The position numbers were made by a program, and so were the translations under genes. A model generated the notes under the pieces. That model ran no database searches, was not told the DNA's origin, and worked only from the letters and a program-made list of their open reading frames with translations. From an uncultured Eubacterium sp. (GTDB lineage: Bacteria; Bacillota; Clostridia; Lachnospirales; Lachnospiraceae), in the NCBI GenBank assembly GCA_945920185.1, contig CAMEJP010000010.1:1-43228 (forward strand): a stretch of 43,228 nucleotides of DNA, read 5' to 3'. The number at the start of each line of letters is the position of its first letter. Positions within the stretch are counted from its first letter, which is position 1. Shown here in pieces: positions 30,318 to 39,841 of the stretch.

Positions 30318-31613
30318 CTATTCTTTTTCATTTGAGTTTTCTGTATCTTCTTTCTCATCCTTGTGAAGGAGAGTAAGTTCAACTGTTTCAATTCTGTTTT
30401 TATCTAATGATTTTACAACAATTTTTAAGGTATCCGTTTCTATAAAGTCGCCAACATCAGGAAGTTTATCTAACGTTTCTATAATATAGCCTGCAATAGA
30501 CTCATATTCCTCAGAAGAAAGAGATGTGCCAAACATATCATTTATATCATCAATGCGGGTAGAACCGTCGATTATATATGTATTATTATCAACCTTCTTG
30601 AAATCCTCGTCTTCATCCTCGTCATATTCATCCTGTATCTCACCTACAATTTCCTCAAGCAAATCCTCAAGAGTAATCATACCGACAGTAGAACCGTATT
30701 CATCAAGAACTATTACAATGTTGTTTGAATTCTTTTTAAGTTCATCCATAAGCTCGGATACATTTTTGAATTCGTAGGTATAATAAGGTTCACGCAGTAT
30801 ATCTCTTACATTAAAGGATTCATCCGGGTCGTAAAGAAGCAAATCCTTGACATTTATAATACCTACTACATTGTCGTTGGAATTTTCATATACGGGAAGG
30901 CGGGTATATTTTTCCTGTCTGAAAATGGATATGATTTCCTGATAGGTACTGTCTATGCTTATGCTTGTCATGTCAATTCTCGGAATCATAACGTCCTTTG
31001 CAAGAGCATTGCCGAAGTCGAACAGATTGTTGATAATCTGTTTTTCATCACTTTCAATAACGCCTTCTTTATGGCTTACCGAAACAATGGTACGAAGCTC
31101 GTCTTCCGTGTAGGTGTTCTGGGATTTGCTTTTGTTGGCACCCATCAATGTCAACACGGAATTTGAAATAAGGTTGATTATGTAAATGACCGGAGTGAGA
31201 ATGATCATCAGCATATTGATTATAGGTGAAAATGCCAGTGACATTTTCTCGGAATGCATAGTGGCAAGTGTCTTTGGAATTATCTCACCGAATATCAGAA
31301 CAAATATGGTAAGAATACCGGTGAAAAGTCCTACGAGAGAATTGCCTCCTGAGATATCAATGGCAAGCGTTGTGGCTAACGAAGAAGCGCTGATGTTTAC
31401 AATGTTGTTACCGATGAGTACGGCACTTAACATTTTTGACGTGTTATCCTTGACGCGAAGTGTAAGCGCTGCCCGCTTGTTGCCTGCCTGCGACAGGGAT
31501 AGAAGCCTTATCTGGCTTACTGTGGTCAGTGCAGTTTCAGCAGAAGAGAAAAAGCCTGACAAAAAAAGTAGAATAATCAGTACAACTAATTTAATAGTCT
31601 GACTGGGGTCCAA
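30318..31613 (-). CDS. HlyC/CorC-family (CNNM-type) membrane protein with CBS pair
   Basis: These proteins are linked to magnesium or cobalt transport and tolerance. The 431-residue product has a DUF21/CNNM membrane domain (about 1-180: LSGFFSSAETAL, SAVLIGNNIVNI, IFGEIIPKTLA), a CBS pair (about 200-320: VMIPRIDMTSIS, EYGSTVGMITLEDLLEEIVGE) and a CorC_HlyC domain. The start is probably TTG at 31613: AGGAG (31627-31623) abuts the ATG at 31622, leaving no spacer, while TTG is 9 nt away and yields MDPSQTIKLVV, a common family beginning. mscL follows after 11 nt. The older name hemolysin should not be read as toxin function. Confidence 0.9.
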   Translation of the reverse strand: MDPSQTIKLVVLIILLFLSGFFSSAETALTTVSQIRLLSLSQAGNKRAALTLRVKDNTSKMLSAVLIGNNIVNISASSLATTLAIDISGGNSLVGLFTGILTIFVLIFGEIIPKTLATMHSEKMSLAFSPIINMLMIILTPVIYIINLISNSVLTLMGANKSKSQNTYTEDELRTIVSVSHKEGVIESDEKQIINNLFDFGNALAKDVMIPRIDMTSISIDSTYQEIISIFRQEKYTRLPVYENSNDNVVGIINVKDLLLYDPDESFNVRDILREPYYTYEFKNVSELMDELKKNSNNIVIVLDEYGSTVGMITLEDLLEEIVGEIQDEYDEDEDEDFKKVDNNTYIIDGSTRIDDINDMFGTSLSSEEYESIAGYIIETLDKLPDVGDFIETDTLKIVVKSLDKNRIETVELTLLHKDEKEDTENSNEKE

Positions 31614-31700
31614 AAAAATCATCTCCTATTTTTATAAATATATTCAAAATTGTATAATATAGTATCTGTGTTTGTCAAGCAAATAGTGAATATTTTTGCG

Positions 31701-31729
31701 TTAACAATAATATATTATACAAGTACTAT
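31701..31729 (+). promoter_or_regulatory. Promoter of the TIGR04086 gene
   Basis: TTAACA (31701-31706), 17-bp spacer, TACTAT (31724-31729). Initiation near 31736 would put the 5' end at the AGGAGGG ribosome binding site, which excludes any upstream start codon. Confidence 0.55.
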
Positions 31730-31748
31730 TTTTTTAGGAGGGAATGTT

Positions 31749-32102
31749 ACGTCAAATATAAAACAAATAGCTAAGGCGGCTGTTGCTACATATGTAATTA
31801 CTGGAGTGCTTCTGCTTGTGCTGTCCTTTTTGCTTTACAAATTAAGGCTGTCGGACAGTGTAGTAAATGTGGGAATATGGATAATATACGGATTAAGTAA
31901 CATAGCAGGAGGCATAATAATAGGAAAACTTATGAAAAATAAAAGACTGATATGGGGCATGCTCATAGGCGCATTGTACTTTCTGCTGCTCCTTACGGTG
32001 TCACTTTGCACGGGAGGCATTGGCGGAGTCAATTGGGTTAAGATTGCGGAATGTATGCTTATATGTATTATGTGCGGCGGAGCAGGAGGTATTTTGAGTT
32101 AA
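31749..32102 (+). CDS. TIGR04086-family membrane protein with apparent ACG start
   Basis: The roughly 117-residue product has four hydrophobic helices and resembles the TIGR04086 (YrzE-like) family of unknown function: KQIAKAAVATYVITGVLLLVL near the start, GLSNIAGGIIIGKLMKNK in the middle and CGGAGGILS at the end. A perfect AGGAGGG (31736-31742) is followed in frame by GTT, ACG, TCA, AAT, ATA, with no ATG, GTG or TTG in the next 50 nt. ACG at 31749 has ideal spacing and would give a normal N-terminus. The nearby ATG 31744 is out of frame and ends after five codons. An in-frame GTG at 31686 has no ribosome binding site and precedes the predicted transcription start. ACG initiation or a start-codon mutation is inferred. 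Confidence 0.65.
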   Translation, partial: TSNIKQIAKAAVATYVITGVLLLVLSFLLYKLRLSDSVVNVGIWIIYGLSNIAGGIIIGKLMKNKRLIWGMLIGALYFLLLLTVSLCTGGIGGVNWVKIAECMLICIMCGGAGGILS

Positions 32103-32212
32103 TACAAATTTAAGGAGTTTTTTATACAAAAAATAAAGGAAAATGTAAATCTATGTAGAATATCTATTATAGCAGTAATTTTGAAGATATGCTTCGGAAT
32201 GTGAGAAACTAT

Positions 32213-33220
32213 ATGAATATAAGAGAAAAGCAGGAACAGTTAGAGATAAAAAATCTTAGTAAATATGCAGCTTTAAGTATTAATTCCCAGGGAAGAGATT
32301 ACTATGAAGAGCCTTGTGATGTGCGGACCATCTATCAAAGAGACAGGGATAGGGTTTTGCATTGCAAGGCTTTTAGGAGGTTAAAGCATAAGACACAGGT
32401 ATTTCTCGCACCTGAGGGAGATCATTACAGAACAAGGCTTATACATACCCTTGAAGTATCGCAGATAGCAAGAAGCATATCAAGAGCATTGAGACTTAAT
32501 GAGGATTTGACGGAAGCCATTGCTCTTGCACATGATTTGGGACATACGCCGTTTGGACATGCCGGTGAGAGAGCACTTAATGAGGTAAGTCCCAATGGTT
32601 TTAAACATTACGAGCAGAGCGTTAGGGTGGTGGAATGTCTTGAAAAGGACGGAAGAGGTCTTAATCTTACGAAAGAAGTAAGGGACGGTATTCTGAATCA
32701 CAGGACATCAGGTAATCCCGGTACGCTTGAAGGAAAGGTAGTTCGTTTATCCGATAAGATTGCATACATCAATCATGATATTGATGATGCCATAAGGGCA
32801 GGTATTTTTTGCGAGCAGGATATTCCAAGGGAATATACGGACATACTTGGAAATACTACCAAATCCCGTCTTAATACTCTTATAAACGATATAATAACTA
32901 ACAGTGAGGACAAGCCGGACATTCTTATGTCCGAAGAGATAGGCAATGCCATGAGCGGTCTGCGTTCATTTATGTTTGAAAGCCTGTACACAAATAAAAA
33001 AGCTAAGGCGGAAGAAGTTAAGGCACGCAAACTCCTAATTGAATTATATAGATATTATGAGCAGAATATAACTGATTTACCAAAAAATTATTTAGATATG
33101 ATTGAGATAAAAGGTCATGATAAAGACAGAGTCATATGTGACTACATTGCAGGTATGAGTGACCAGTATGCCATAGCCACATTTGAGGAAATTTTTGTTC
33201 CTGTTTCATGGAAAGTGTAG
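32213..33220 (+). CDS. dgt: Deoxyguanosinetriphosphate triphosphohydrolase-like HD protein
   Basis: Dgt-type HD phosphohydrolases cut dNTPs to nucleoside and triphosphate. The 335-residue product has FQRDR-like IYQRDRDRVLHCKAFRRLKHKTQVF (His and Arg motifs, about 44-70), TRLIHTLEVSQIARSI (about 79-94), the HD pair in AHDLGHTPFGHAGE (about 110-123) and VRLSDKIAYINHDIDDA. ATG 32213 gives the family start MNIREKQEQLE; an earlier in-frame ATG at 32189 is possible, but neither has a strong ribosome binding site. dnaG begins 11 nt downstream. The dgt-dnaG-rpoD order is widespread in Clostridia and links dNTP control with primase and the main sigma factor. Substrate preference within dNTPs is unknown. 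Confidence 0.92.
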   Translation: MNIREKQEQLEIKNLSKYAALSINSQGRDYYEEPCDVRTIYQRDRDRVLHCKAFRRLKHKTQVFLAPEGDHYRTRLIHTLEVSQIARSISRALRLNEDLTEAIALAHDLGHTPFGHAGERALNEVSPNGFKHYEQSVRVVECLEKDGRGLNLTKEVRDGILNHRTSGNPGTLEGKVVRLSDKIAYINHDIDDAIRAGIFCEQDIPREYTDILGNTTKSRLNTLINDIITNSEDKPDILMSEEIGNAMSGLRSFMFESLYTNKKAKAEEVKARKLLIELYRYYEQNITDLPKNYLDMIEIKGHDKDRVICDYIAGMSDQYAIATFEEIFVPVSWKV

Positions 33221-33231
33221 GAAGTAAGGAC

Positions 33232-34998
33232 ATGTATTACAGTGATGAGATAATAGAAGAGGTCAGAAGTGCAAATGATATAGTGGATGTTATATCACCG
33301 TATGTGAAGCTTGCCAAAAAGGGAGCTTCGTACTTTGGACTTTGCCCGTTTCACAACGAGAAATCCGGTTCTTTCAGTGTATCACAGTCAAAACAGATGT
33401 ATTACTGCTTTGGTTGCGGCGCAGGAGGAAATGTATTTACTTTTCTTATGGAATACGAAAAAATGTCATTTGTGGAAAGCATTTCATATCTGGCAAACCG
33501 CGCCGGAATTACGCTTCCGGAGGTTGAACTGACTGAGGAGGAAAAGCGGCGGAAGAATCTTAAAAATCAGTTGTATGAGGTAAACAAAGAAGCTGCAAAA
33601 TTTTTTCACTATCAGCTCAATACAAAACCGGGTGAGATAGGAAAAAAATATTTTGAAAAAAGAGGGCTTAGCGAGGAAACACAGACGCGTTTCGGACTGG
33701 GCTATTCAAATATAGATGGAACGGTGCTTTATCGCTATCTTAAAAATAAAGGATATGATGATAATGTACTTAAGGAAAGCGGTCTTATCATAATGAATGA
33801 GCGTGGTGCTTATGACCGCTTCAGGGACAGGGTGATGTTTCCGATAATGGATATCAACAGTAAGGTAATAGGTTTCGGCGGCAGAATAATAGGTGACGGT
33901 GAACCGAAGTATCTTAATTCACCCGAAACAATACTGTTTGACAAAGGACGTAATCTTTACGGACTGAATTTTGCAAAATCCTCCAGACAGCCCAATATCA
34001 TTATATGCGAGGGCTATATGGATGTTATTGCTCTGCATCAGGCGGGCTTTACACAGGCGGTAGCGGCACTGGGAACGGCATTTACGGCGGCTCATGCAAT
34101 GCTGCTTAAACGATATACAAATAACATACTGATGACATTTGACAGCGACGGTGCAGGCGTAAAGGCGGCATTAAGGGCGATACCTATCATGAAGTCGGCA
34201 GGACTTTCGGTAAAGGCCATTGACATGCGGCCGTATAAAGACCCGGATGAGTTTATAAAGGCTCTGGGACCGGAAGAGTTTCAAAAGAGAATAGACTCGG
34301 CGGTGAACAGCTTTATGTATAAGATAGACAAGCTGTCCCTTGAATACGACTTAAACGACCCTGCGGAGAAGACAAAATTTATAAACGAGGCTGCAAAGGA
34401 ACTGACTGAATTTGAAGAAGAGATAGAAAGAAACAATTATGTTGAAGCCGTTGCACAAAAGTTTGGCATCGACTGTGAGAGTCTTAAAAGGCTTGTTAAC
34501 AGATACGGAAATGCGATGGAAATTGTACAGACGGGTGAAAGTCAAAAAAGAATACAGGATTCTTCACAGGTTAAGGAAGACGGAGTCGTAAAGTCACAGC
34601 AGATACTTCTTACCCTGCTTTGCAACGAGCCGCAGCTTTTTGGAATTATATCAAAATACATTTCTCCTGAAGATTTTGTGGATGATATATATAACAAAGT
34701 GGCAGTCACTGTGTATGAACAGCTTAAAGATACCGGAAATATTGTGCCGGGACAGATTATGAATATGTTTGAAAATGAAGAGGAACATAAAAAAGTTGCC
34801 TCGCTGTTTTCAAATGACATACGCGAAGGTACGTCTGTCAAGGAAAAAGAGAAAATATTAAATGAAACCATACTGAATGTCAAGAAGAACAGTCTTGCTT
34901 TCAGAAACAAGAATTATTCTGCTTTGACCGGAGAAGAGAAGCAAAAATTTATAGCAGATAAAATGAATTTGCAAAAAATACATGTTACACTAAATTAA
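33232..34998 (+). CDS. dnaG: DNA primase
   Basis: DnaG makes RNA primers at the replication fork. The 588-residue product has the N-terminal CHC2 zinc finger ([13 protein letters not shown]...[10 protein letters not shown], about 35-65), the primase core, and a TOPRIM domain with [17 protein letters not shown] (Glu) and [14 protein letters not shown] (DxD), followed by the C-terminal DnaB-binding region. The zinc-finger loop has SGS where most have TPS or SPS. ATG 33232 ([11 protein letters not shown]) is chosen for family fit and AGGAAG 7 nt upstream; the ATG at 33208 overlaps dgt. It is in the macromolecular-synthesis operon with dgt and rpoD. Confidence 0.97.
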   Translation: MYYSDEIIEEVRSANDIVDVISPYVKLAKKGASYFGLCPFHNEKSGSFSVSQSKQMYYCFGCGAGGNVFTFLMEYEKMSFVESISYLANRAGITLPEVELTEEEKRRKNLKNQLYEVNKEAAKFFHYQLNTKPGEIGKKYFEKRGLSEETQTRFGLGYSNIDGTVLYRYLKNKGYDDNVLKESGLIIMNERGAYDRFRDRVMFPIMDINSKVIGFGGRIIGDGEPKYLNSPETILFDKGRNLYGLNFAKSSRQPNIIICEGYMDVIALHQAGFTQAVAALGTAFTAAHAMLLKRYTNNILMTFDSDGAGVKAALRAIPIMKSAGLSVKAIDMRPYKDPDEFIKALGPEEFQKRIDSAVNSFMYKIDKLSLEYDLNDPAEKTKFINEAAKELTEFEEEIERNNYVEAVAQKFGIDCESLKRLVNRYGNAMEIVQTGESQKRIQDSSQVKEDGVVKSQQILLTLLCNEPQLFGIISKYISPEDFVDDIYNKVAVTVYEQLKDTGNIVPGQIMNMFENEEEHKKVASLFSNDIREGTSVKEKEKILNETILNVKKNSLAFRNKNYSALTGEEKQKFIADKMNLQKIHVTLN

Positions 34999-35026
34999 AT
35001 GTCGCAAGACGAAAGGACGGAAAAAT

Positions 35027-36148
35027 ATGGACGAAGCAATGATGACTAAATTTCAGGAAAGAATTAATGAGATTGTTGCCAGCGCAAAGAAGAAAAAGAA
35101 TGTGTTAGAGTATCAGGAAATAATTGATGCTTTTTCAGAGTTTGATCTCGACAGTGATAAAATGGATAAGCTTTATGAGGTGCTTGAATCCAAAGGCATT
35201 GATATTTTAAGAATTGCAGAGCCTGACGAGGAAGAACCTGATGAGGATATGCTTCTTGAAGAAGACTTGGAATCAGACATTGACCTTGAAAAAATCGATT
35301 TGTCAGTTCCTGAAGGCGTAAGCATTGAAGACCCTGTAAGAATGTACCTTAAGGAAATAGGAAAGGTACCTCTTTTGAGTGCCGATGAAGAAATCGAGCT
35401 GGCAAAGCGTATGGAAACCGGAGATGCGGAAGCAAAGAAAAGACTTGCCGAGGCAAACCTTCGTCTTGTGGTAAGTATAGCAAAAAGATATGTGGGCCGT
35501 GGTATGCTGTTTCTTGACCTTATTCAGGAAGGAAATCTCGGACTTATAAAGGCTGTTGAAAAGTTTGATTACAGGAAGGGCTACAAATTCTCAACATATG
35601 CCACATGGTGGATAAGACAAGCCATAACAAGAGCCATTGCAGACCAGGCAAGAACCATAAGAATACCTGTTCATATGGTTGAGACCATCAATAAGCTTAT
35701 CAGAGTTCAAAGACAGCTTCTTCAGGAGCTTGGACGTGAGCCGTCACCTGAAGAGATAGCAGTCCAGATGAAAATGCCTGTGGAGAGAGTAAGGGAGATA
35801 CAGAAGATTTCTCAGGAACCTGTATCTCTTGAAACTCCTATCGGCGAGGAGGAGGACAGCCATCTTGGAGATTTCATACAGGATGACAATATGCCTGTAC
35901 CTGCTGATGCGGCAGCATTTACACTTCTTAAGGAGCAGCTTGTTGAGGTACTTCAAACTCTTACGGACAGGGAACAGAAAGTACTGCGCTTAAGATTCGG
36001 ACTTGATGACGGACGTGCAAGAACACTTGAAGAGGTTGGCAAGGAATTTAACGTAACAAGAGAGCGTATAAGACAGATTGAGGCAAAGGCTTTAAGAAAG
36101 CTTCGTCATCCAAGCAGAAGCAGAAAGCTGAGGGATTTCCTTGACTAA
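35027..36148 (+). CDS. rpoD: Primary RNA polymerase sigma factor (SigA/RpoD)
   Basis: This is the housekeeping sigma factor, which recognises the TTGACA/TATAAT promoters seen throughout the window. The 373-residue product has region 1.1 (about 5-65), an acidic stretch, [17 protein letters not shown] (region 1.2), [30 protein letters not shown] and [21 protein letters not shown] (region 2), region 3, and region 4 with [27 protein letters not shown] at the C-terminus. AAGGACGG precedes the ATG. It follows dnaG by 28 nt, and its stop lies inside the start of trmK, so both neighbours are cotranscribed. Identification is certain. Confidence 0.98.
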   Translation: MDEAMMTKFQERINEIVASAKKKKNVLEYQEIIDAFSEFDLDSDKMDKLYEVLESKGIDILRIAEPDEEEPDEDMLLEEDLESDIDLEKIDLSVPEGVSIEDPVRMYLKEIGKVPLLSADEEIELAKRMETGDAEAKKRLAEANLRLVVSIAKRYVGRGMLFLDLIQEGNLGLIKAVEKFDYRKGYKFSTYATWWIRQAITRAIADQARTIRIPVHMVETINKLIRVQRQLLQELGREPSPEEIAVQMKMPVERVREIQKISQEPVSLETPIGEEEDSHLGDFIQDDNMPVPADAAAFTLLKEQLVEVLQTLTDREQKVLRLRFGLDDGRARTLEEVGKEFNVTRERIRQIEAKALRKLRHPSRSRKLRDFLD

Positions 36149-36902
36149 TGCAGTTAAAGTAAATATTTCCGAACGCCTTAAAAGAATAGCGGGCATGCTT
36201 ACATTTCATGAAACAGTAGCAGATATAGGGTGCGACCATGGATATCTTTCAATATATCTTGTGAGTAGCGGGATTTGCAAAAATGCTTTGGCTATGGATG
36301 TAAGGAAAGGTCCTTTGCAAAAAGCCGTAAATAATATTGATGCATTTGGAGTGTCTGACAAGGTTACTGCCAGATTGAGCAATGGTTTTCAGGGCGTTTT
36401 GAAGGATGAAGCTTCAAGCGCAGTTATTGCAGGTATGGGAGGCCCTCTTATTATAAAGATATTGGAGGAAGGTCAGCCGTTTAAAAAAGGAATAAGGGAG
36501 CTTGTTCTCTCTCCGCAGAGTGAGATTCATAAGGTGCGATGTTACCTTGCAGCAAATGGTTATCTCATAGATTACGAAGATATGCTCTGCGAGGACGGAA
36601 AGTATTACCAGCTTATGCATGTCACACAAAATCCGGAAAAGTCACAAATGACGCCTCCCGGGAATATATATCTTAAATATGGCGAACATTTGTTGAAAAT
36701 GAAACATCCCGTACTTAAAGAGTATCTTGAAAAAGAACTTGAAAAAAGCCGGCGTGTAATAAACGGACTTAAAGAGAAGAACAGGAGCTTTCAAAAATCT
36801 GAAGGCGTCTTGGATAAATCATCGGCGGTAAGTAAGCGTTTGGAAGAACTTGAAAATCTTACAAAAGAGATTGAGGAGGCATTGGCATTTTATGAAGTGT
36901 GA
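36141..36902 (+). CDS. trmK: tRNA (adenine(22)-N1)-methyltransferase, TrmK family
   Basis: TrmK methylates N1 of adenine 22 in the D-loop of tRNA using SAM. The 253-residue product has a Rossmann methyltransferase fold: [19 protein letters not shown] (SAM loop, about 27-45), [30 protein letters not shown] (about 94-111) and [17 protein letters not shown], then a coiled-coil C-terminal part (about 185-250). The start is TTG 36141, 7 nt inside the end of rpoD and 6 nt after a GAGGG site; no in-frame ATG fits better. It overlaps the Nif3-like gene by 11 nt. The rpoD-trmK-nif3 order is conserved in Firmicutes. Confidence 0.9.
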   Translation: MTNAVKVNISERLKRIAGMLTFHETVADIGCDHGYLSIYLVSSGICKNALAMDVRKGPLQKAVNNIDAFGVSDKVTARLSNGFQGVLKDEASSAVIAGMGGPLIIKILEEGQPFKKGIRELVLSPQSEIHKVRCYLAANGYLIDYEDMLCEDGKYYQLMHVTQNPEKSQMTPPGNIYLKYGEHLLKMKHPVLKEYLEKELEKSRRVINGLKEKNRSFQKSEGVLDKSSAVSKRLEELENLTKEIEEALAFYEV

Positions 36903-37719
36903 AGATATGGTAAAAGAACTTGAAAAGCTTTGCAGGCCTTCATGTGCCTTAGATTGGGATAATGTCGGGCTTCTTGCAGGTTCAAAAGAAAAGGAAGTAA
37001 AGAAAATTCTGGTGTCACTTGACTGTGATAATGTTGCGGTAGAAACAGCCGTAAGCATCGGGGCAGATATGATTATCACACATCATCCCATTATATTTTC
37101 TAAGGTAGGCAGAGTTACCGATGATAACATAGTCACGGCGAGAATTATCAAAATGATAGAAAACGGAATATGCGGATATTCCATGCACACAAATTTTGAC
37201 GCCACGGTCATGGCTAAGCTTGCAGCAGAATATCTCGGACTTTCCGAAACAAAACCGCTTGAAATTGTGGGTACAGACTGTGAGCGTGGTGAAAGTCCGG
37301 CAGGCTGCGGAGATGAAAATGCAGGTGACTTTCTTGGAATAGGCAGCATAGGAATACCGGATTGCATTGAAAATGTGGAATATTGGTGTGAGAAGGTTAA
37401 ACAGGTATTTGATATTCCGAATGTCATTCTCTATGGAGATGAAAAGGCTGTCGTCCGTAAAGTGGCTGTATGTCCGGGTTCAGGAAAGGAGTACATACCG
37501 CTTGTCAGAGCGATGGGTGCAAATCTTTTTATTACAGGCGATATAAACCATCATGCGGGACTTGACGCTATCGACATGGGAATAAATGTGATGGACGCCT
37601 CACATTATGGAATAGAATACATTTTTGTAGATTATATATCAAAGTATATAAAGGAATGTTTTGGCAATAGTGTAGAAGTAGTTAAGATGCCAAAGTCAAT
37701 GCCCTTTAAAATATATTAA
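36892..37719 (+). CDS. Nif3-like dinuclear metal centre protein (YqfO type)
   Basis: These proteins bind two metal ions and are annotated as GTP cyclohydrolase I type 2 homologs, but their role is unsettled. The 275-residue product has metal-site motifs ADMIITHHPIIFSK (about 57-70), YSMHTNFD (about 96-103) and ASHYGIEYIFVDY (about 240), with LDWDNVGLLAG near the start. It is shorter than Bacillus YqfO, lacking most of the inserted PII-like domain. ATG 36892 lies inside trmK, with GAGGAGG 12 nt upstream, a long spacing, so translational coupling probably helps. It is adjacent to trmK in many Firmicutes. Confidence 0.9.
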   Translation: MKCEDMVKELEKLCRPSCALDWDNVGLLAGSKEKEVKKILVSLDCDNVAVETAVSIGADMIITHHPIIFSKVGRVTDDNIVTARIIKMIENGICGYSMHTNFDATVMAKLAAEYLGLSETKPLEIVGTDCERGESPAGCGDENAGDFLGIGSIGIPDCIENVEYWCEKVKQVFDIPNVILYGDEKAVVRKVAVCPGSGKEYIPLVRAMGANLFITGDINHHAGLDAIDMGINVMDASHYGIEYIFVDYISKYIKECFGNSVEVVKMPKSMPFKIY

Positions 37720-37736
37720 ATGAACGGAGGAATTTT

Positions 37737-39356
37737 ATGTTAGAGGATGGAATTTTATTGGCAGATCTTGCAAGAGAGCATCAGAATGAGTACAATTATC
37801 CTATTGTGCTCGCAATGGTTGACGGAAGACTGAGGGAACTTAGCAAGTATGCTGACAGTGACAGCAAGATTGACTTTATCACGACCAACTCAAATGTGGG
37901 TATACTTACCTACAAAAGAAGCGTTACACTTATGATGCTTAGTGCTATCTATGACATTGTGGACGAAACGATGATAGAGGATGTAAGAATACTCTATTCC
38001 ATATGTCAGGGATATTACTGTGAAATAAAGGGTAATATTACGGTTGACGATGAGTTTTTAAGCAAGGTCAAGGCAAGAATGAACGAAATAGTAAAGCTTG
38101 ACCTACCTTTCAACAAAAAGTCTTTAAATGTTGATGATGGAATAGAACTTTTCAGAAAGCTTGGTCTGAAGGATAAGGAAAGACTTTTCAAATACAGAAG
38201 AGTATCCAAGGTCAATATATACGATACCAATGGCTATGAGGATTATTATTACGGTTATATGGTTCCTTCAACAGGCTATCTTAAATATTTTGATTTGGTG
38301 CCTTATGAAAAAGGTTTTGTGCTTATGATGCCTACATCTGCTGACCCTAAGAAGATACCTGAATTTAATCCTCCTAAGAAGCTTTTCAATGTTTTGCGCG
38401 AAGCAACTGAATGGGGAGAAATGCTTGACTGTGGTACGGTAGGTGCACTCAATGACAAGATTTCAAACGGTGATGTTGCAGAGCTTATGCTTGTTCAGGA
38501 GGCTCTTCAGGAAAAAGAGATTTCAAAGATTGCCGAGAGAATAGCAAGTGAAGGAAAGCGAATAGTGCTTATAGCAGGACCAAGTTCATCGGGAAAGACG
38601 ACATTTTCACACAGGCTTTCCATACAGCTTAGAGCTCTCGGACTTAATCCGCATCCTATTGCTGTTGACGACTGGTTTGTCGAGAGAGAACAAACTCCTC
38701 GTGATGAAAACGGAAAATATGACTTTGAATGTATAGAGGCCGTGGATGTTGAATTGTTCAATAAGCATATGAACCAGCTTTTAAACGGTGAAACCGTGGA
38801 ACTGCCTACATTCAATTTTGTGCTTGGAACAAAAGAATACAAGGGCAATTATAAGACGATGGGAAAGAATGATATTCTTGTAATCGAGGGAATACACGGA
38901 CTGAATGATAAACTTACACACAGTCTGCCTAATGACTCTAAGTTCAAGATATATATAAGCGCCCTGACCACGCTTAATATTGATGAGCATAACAGAATAC
39001 CTACAACTGACGGCAGACTTATAAGAAGAATTATAAGAGATGCAAGGACAAGAGGCGCAAGTGCTGCCAAGACCATATCAATGTGGGATTCGGTAAGACG
39101 AGGCGAGGAGAAAAATATCTTCCCTTATCAGGAGGAGGCGGACGTAATGTTTAATTCTGCCCTTATATATGAACTTGCTGTTCTTAAACCATACGTGGAA
39201 AGTCTTCTGTTTGGCATAGATAAGTTTGCACCGGAATATGTGGAGGCCAAGAGATTACTTAAGTTTATGGATTATTTCCTGACAATAAGCAGCGAGGATA
39301 TTCCGAAAAATTCAATTCTTAGAGAATTTGTCGGAGGAAGTTGCTTTAAAGTCTGA
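37737..39356 (+). CDS. Nucleoside (uridine-type) kinase with N-terminal TGS/ThrRS-like domain
   Basis: The 539-residue product combines a TGS-like segment (about 1-55: LADLAREHQNEYNYPIVLAM), a ThrRS-editing-like middle (about 55-250) and a C-terminal P-loop kinase related to uridine kinase and phosphoribulokinase (about 270-539). The kinase part has LIAGPSSSGKTTFSHRLS, PIAVDDWFVERE, DILVIEGIHGLND and RLIRRIIRDARTRGASAAKT. Such fusions are common in Clostridia and annotated as nucleoside kinase; the purpose of the tRNA-synthetase-like part is unknown. Its upstream site is GGAGG. It follows the Nif3-like gene by 17 nt and carries the rnpB promoter in its last codons. Confidence 0.88.
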   Translation: MLEDGILLADLAREHQNEYNYPIVLAMVDGRLRELSKYADSDSKIDFITTNSNVGILTYKRSVTLMMLSAIYDIVDETMIEDVRILYSICQGYYCEIKGNITVDDEFLSKVKARMNEIVKLDLPFNKKSLNVDDGIELFRKLGLKDKERLFKYRRVSKVNIYDTNGYEDYYYGYMVPSTGYLKYFDLVPYEKGFVLMMPTSADPKKIPEFNPPKKLFNVLREATEWGEMLDCGTVGALNDKISNGDVAELMLVQEALQEKEISKIAERIASEGKRIVLIAGPSSSGKTTFSHRLSIQLRALGLNPHPIAVDDWFVEREQTPRDENGKYDFECIEAVDVELFNKHMNQLLNGETVELPTFNFVLGTKEYKGNYKTMGKNDILVIEGIHGLNDKLTHSLPNDSKFKIYISALTTLNIDEHNRIPTTDGRLIRRIIRDARTRGASAAKTISMWDSVRRGEEKNIFPYQEEADVMFNSALIYELAVLKPYVESLLFGIDKFAPEYVEAKRLLKFMDYFLTISSEDIPKNSILREFVGGSCFKV

Positions 39357-39369
39357 TTTGTGATATAAT
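39341..39369 (+). promoter_or_regulatory. rnpB promoter
   Basis: TTGCTT (39341-39346), 17-bp spacer, TATAAT (39364-39369). It overlaps the end of the nucleoside kinase gene and starts RNA near 39376. Confidence 0.7.
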
Positions 39370-39387
39370 GCTAATGCTCAATGTTAA

Positions 39388-39741
39388 GGCTTTGAGCCGG
39401 TTAAATGGTCGCGGCTGCAATTGCCGAAAGGTAGCAGGTGAGGAAAGTCCGGGCTTCATAGGGCAAGATGCTGGATAACGTCCAGTAGAGGTGACTCTCA
39501 GGAAAGTGCAACAGAAAATAACCGCCGCATAAGCGGTAAGGGTGAAAAGGCAGGGTAAGAGCCTACCGTCTCTCTGGTGACAGAGAGGGCTGTGTAAACC
39601 CCATCTGAAGCAAGACCGAATAAGAAACGATACGGCTGCCCGTCGTGTTTCGTGGTAGGTCGCTTGATTTTATCGGTAACGGTAAAACTAGATAGATGAT
39701 CATTCAAGACATAACCCGGCTTACAGGCTGACTCAAAGCGT
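39388..39741 (+). ncRNA. rnpB: RNase P RNA
   Basis: This is the catalytic RNA that trims the 5' leader of tRNA precursors. Universal core sequences are present: GAGGAAAGTCCGGGC (P4 region), GTGCAACAGAAA, GGGTAAGAGCCTACCG and the 3' ACATAACCCGGCTTACAG. The outermost helix P1 can be drawn between GCTTTGAG (39389-39396) and CTCAAAGC (39732-39739). Length of about 354 nt is normal; the ends are estimated from P1. Layout suggests the ancestral A type, but a covariance-model fit would be needed to be sure. It follows the nucleoside kinase gene and has its own promoter. Confidence 0.95.
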
Positions 39742-39763
39742 TTTATCATTTTGAATTCCTTTT

Positions 39764-39800
39764 TTTTGGGGGCATCGGTTTATAACCGATGCCCCCAAAA
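39764..39800. other. 17-bp perfect palindrome after rnpB
   Basis: TTTTGGGGGCATCGGTT (39764-39780) and AACCGATGCCCCCAAAA (39784-39800) pair perfectly around TAT. The T run comes before the hairpin and the A run after it on both strands, the reverse of an intrinsic terminator. It lies between rnpB and the convergent pyrI gene and may be a boundary element, barrier or protein site. Confidence 0.7.
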
Positions 39801-39841
39801 CCTTTTGCATATGTCTGTATAATTAAACAGTTCTCTTACTG

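Noticed and set aside
31686..31748. GTG 31686 as start of the TIGR04086 gene
   Set aside because: No Shine-Dalgarno, it lies upstream of the predicted transcription start, and it would add a hydrophobic stretch not typical of the family.
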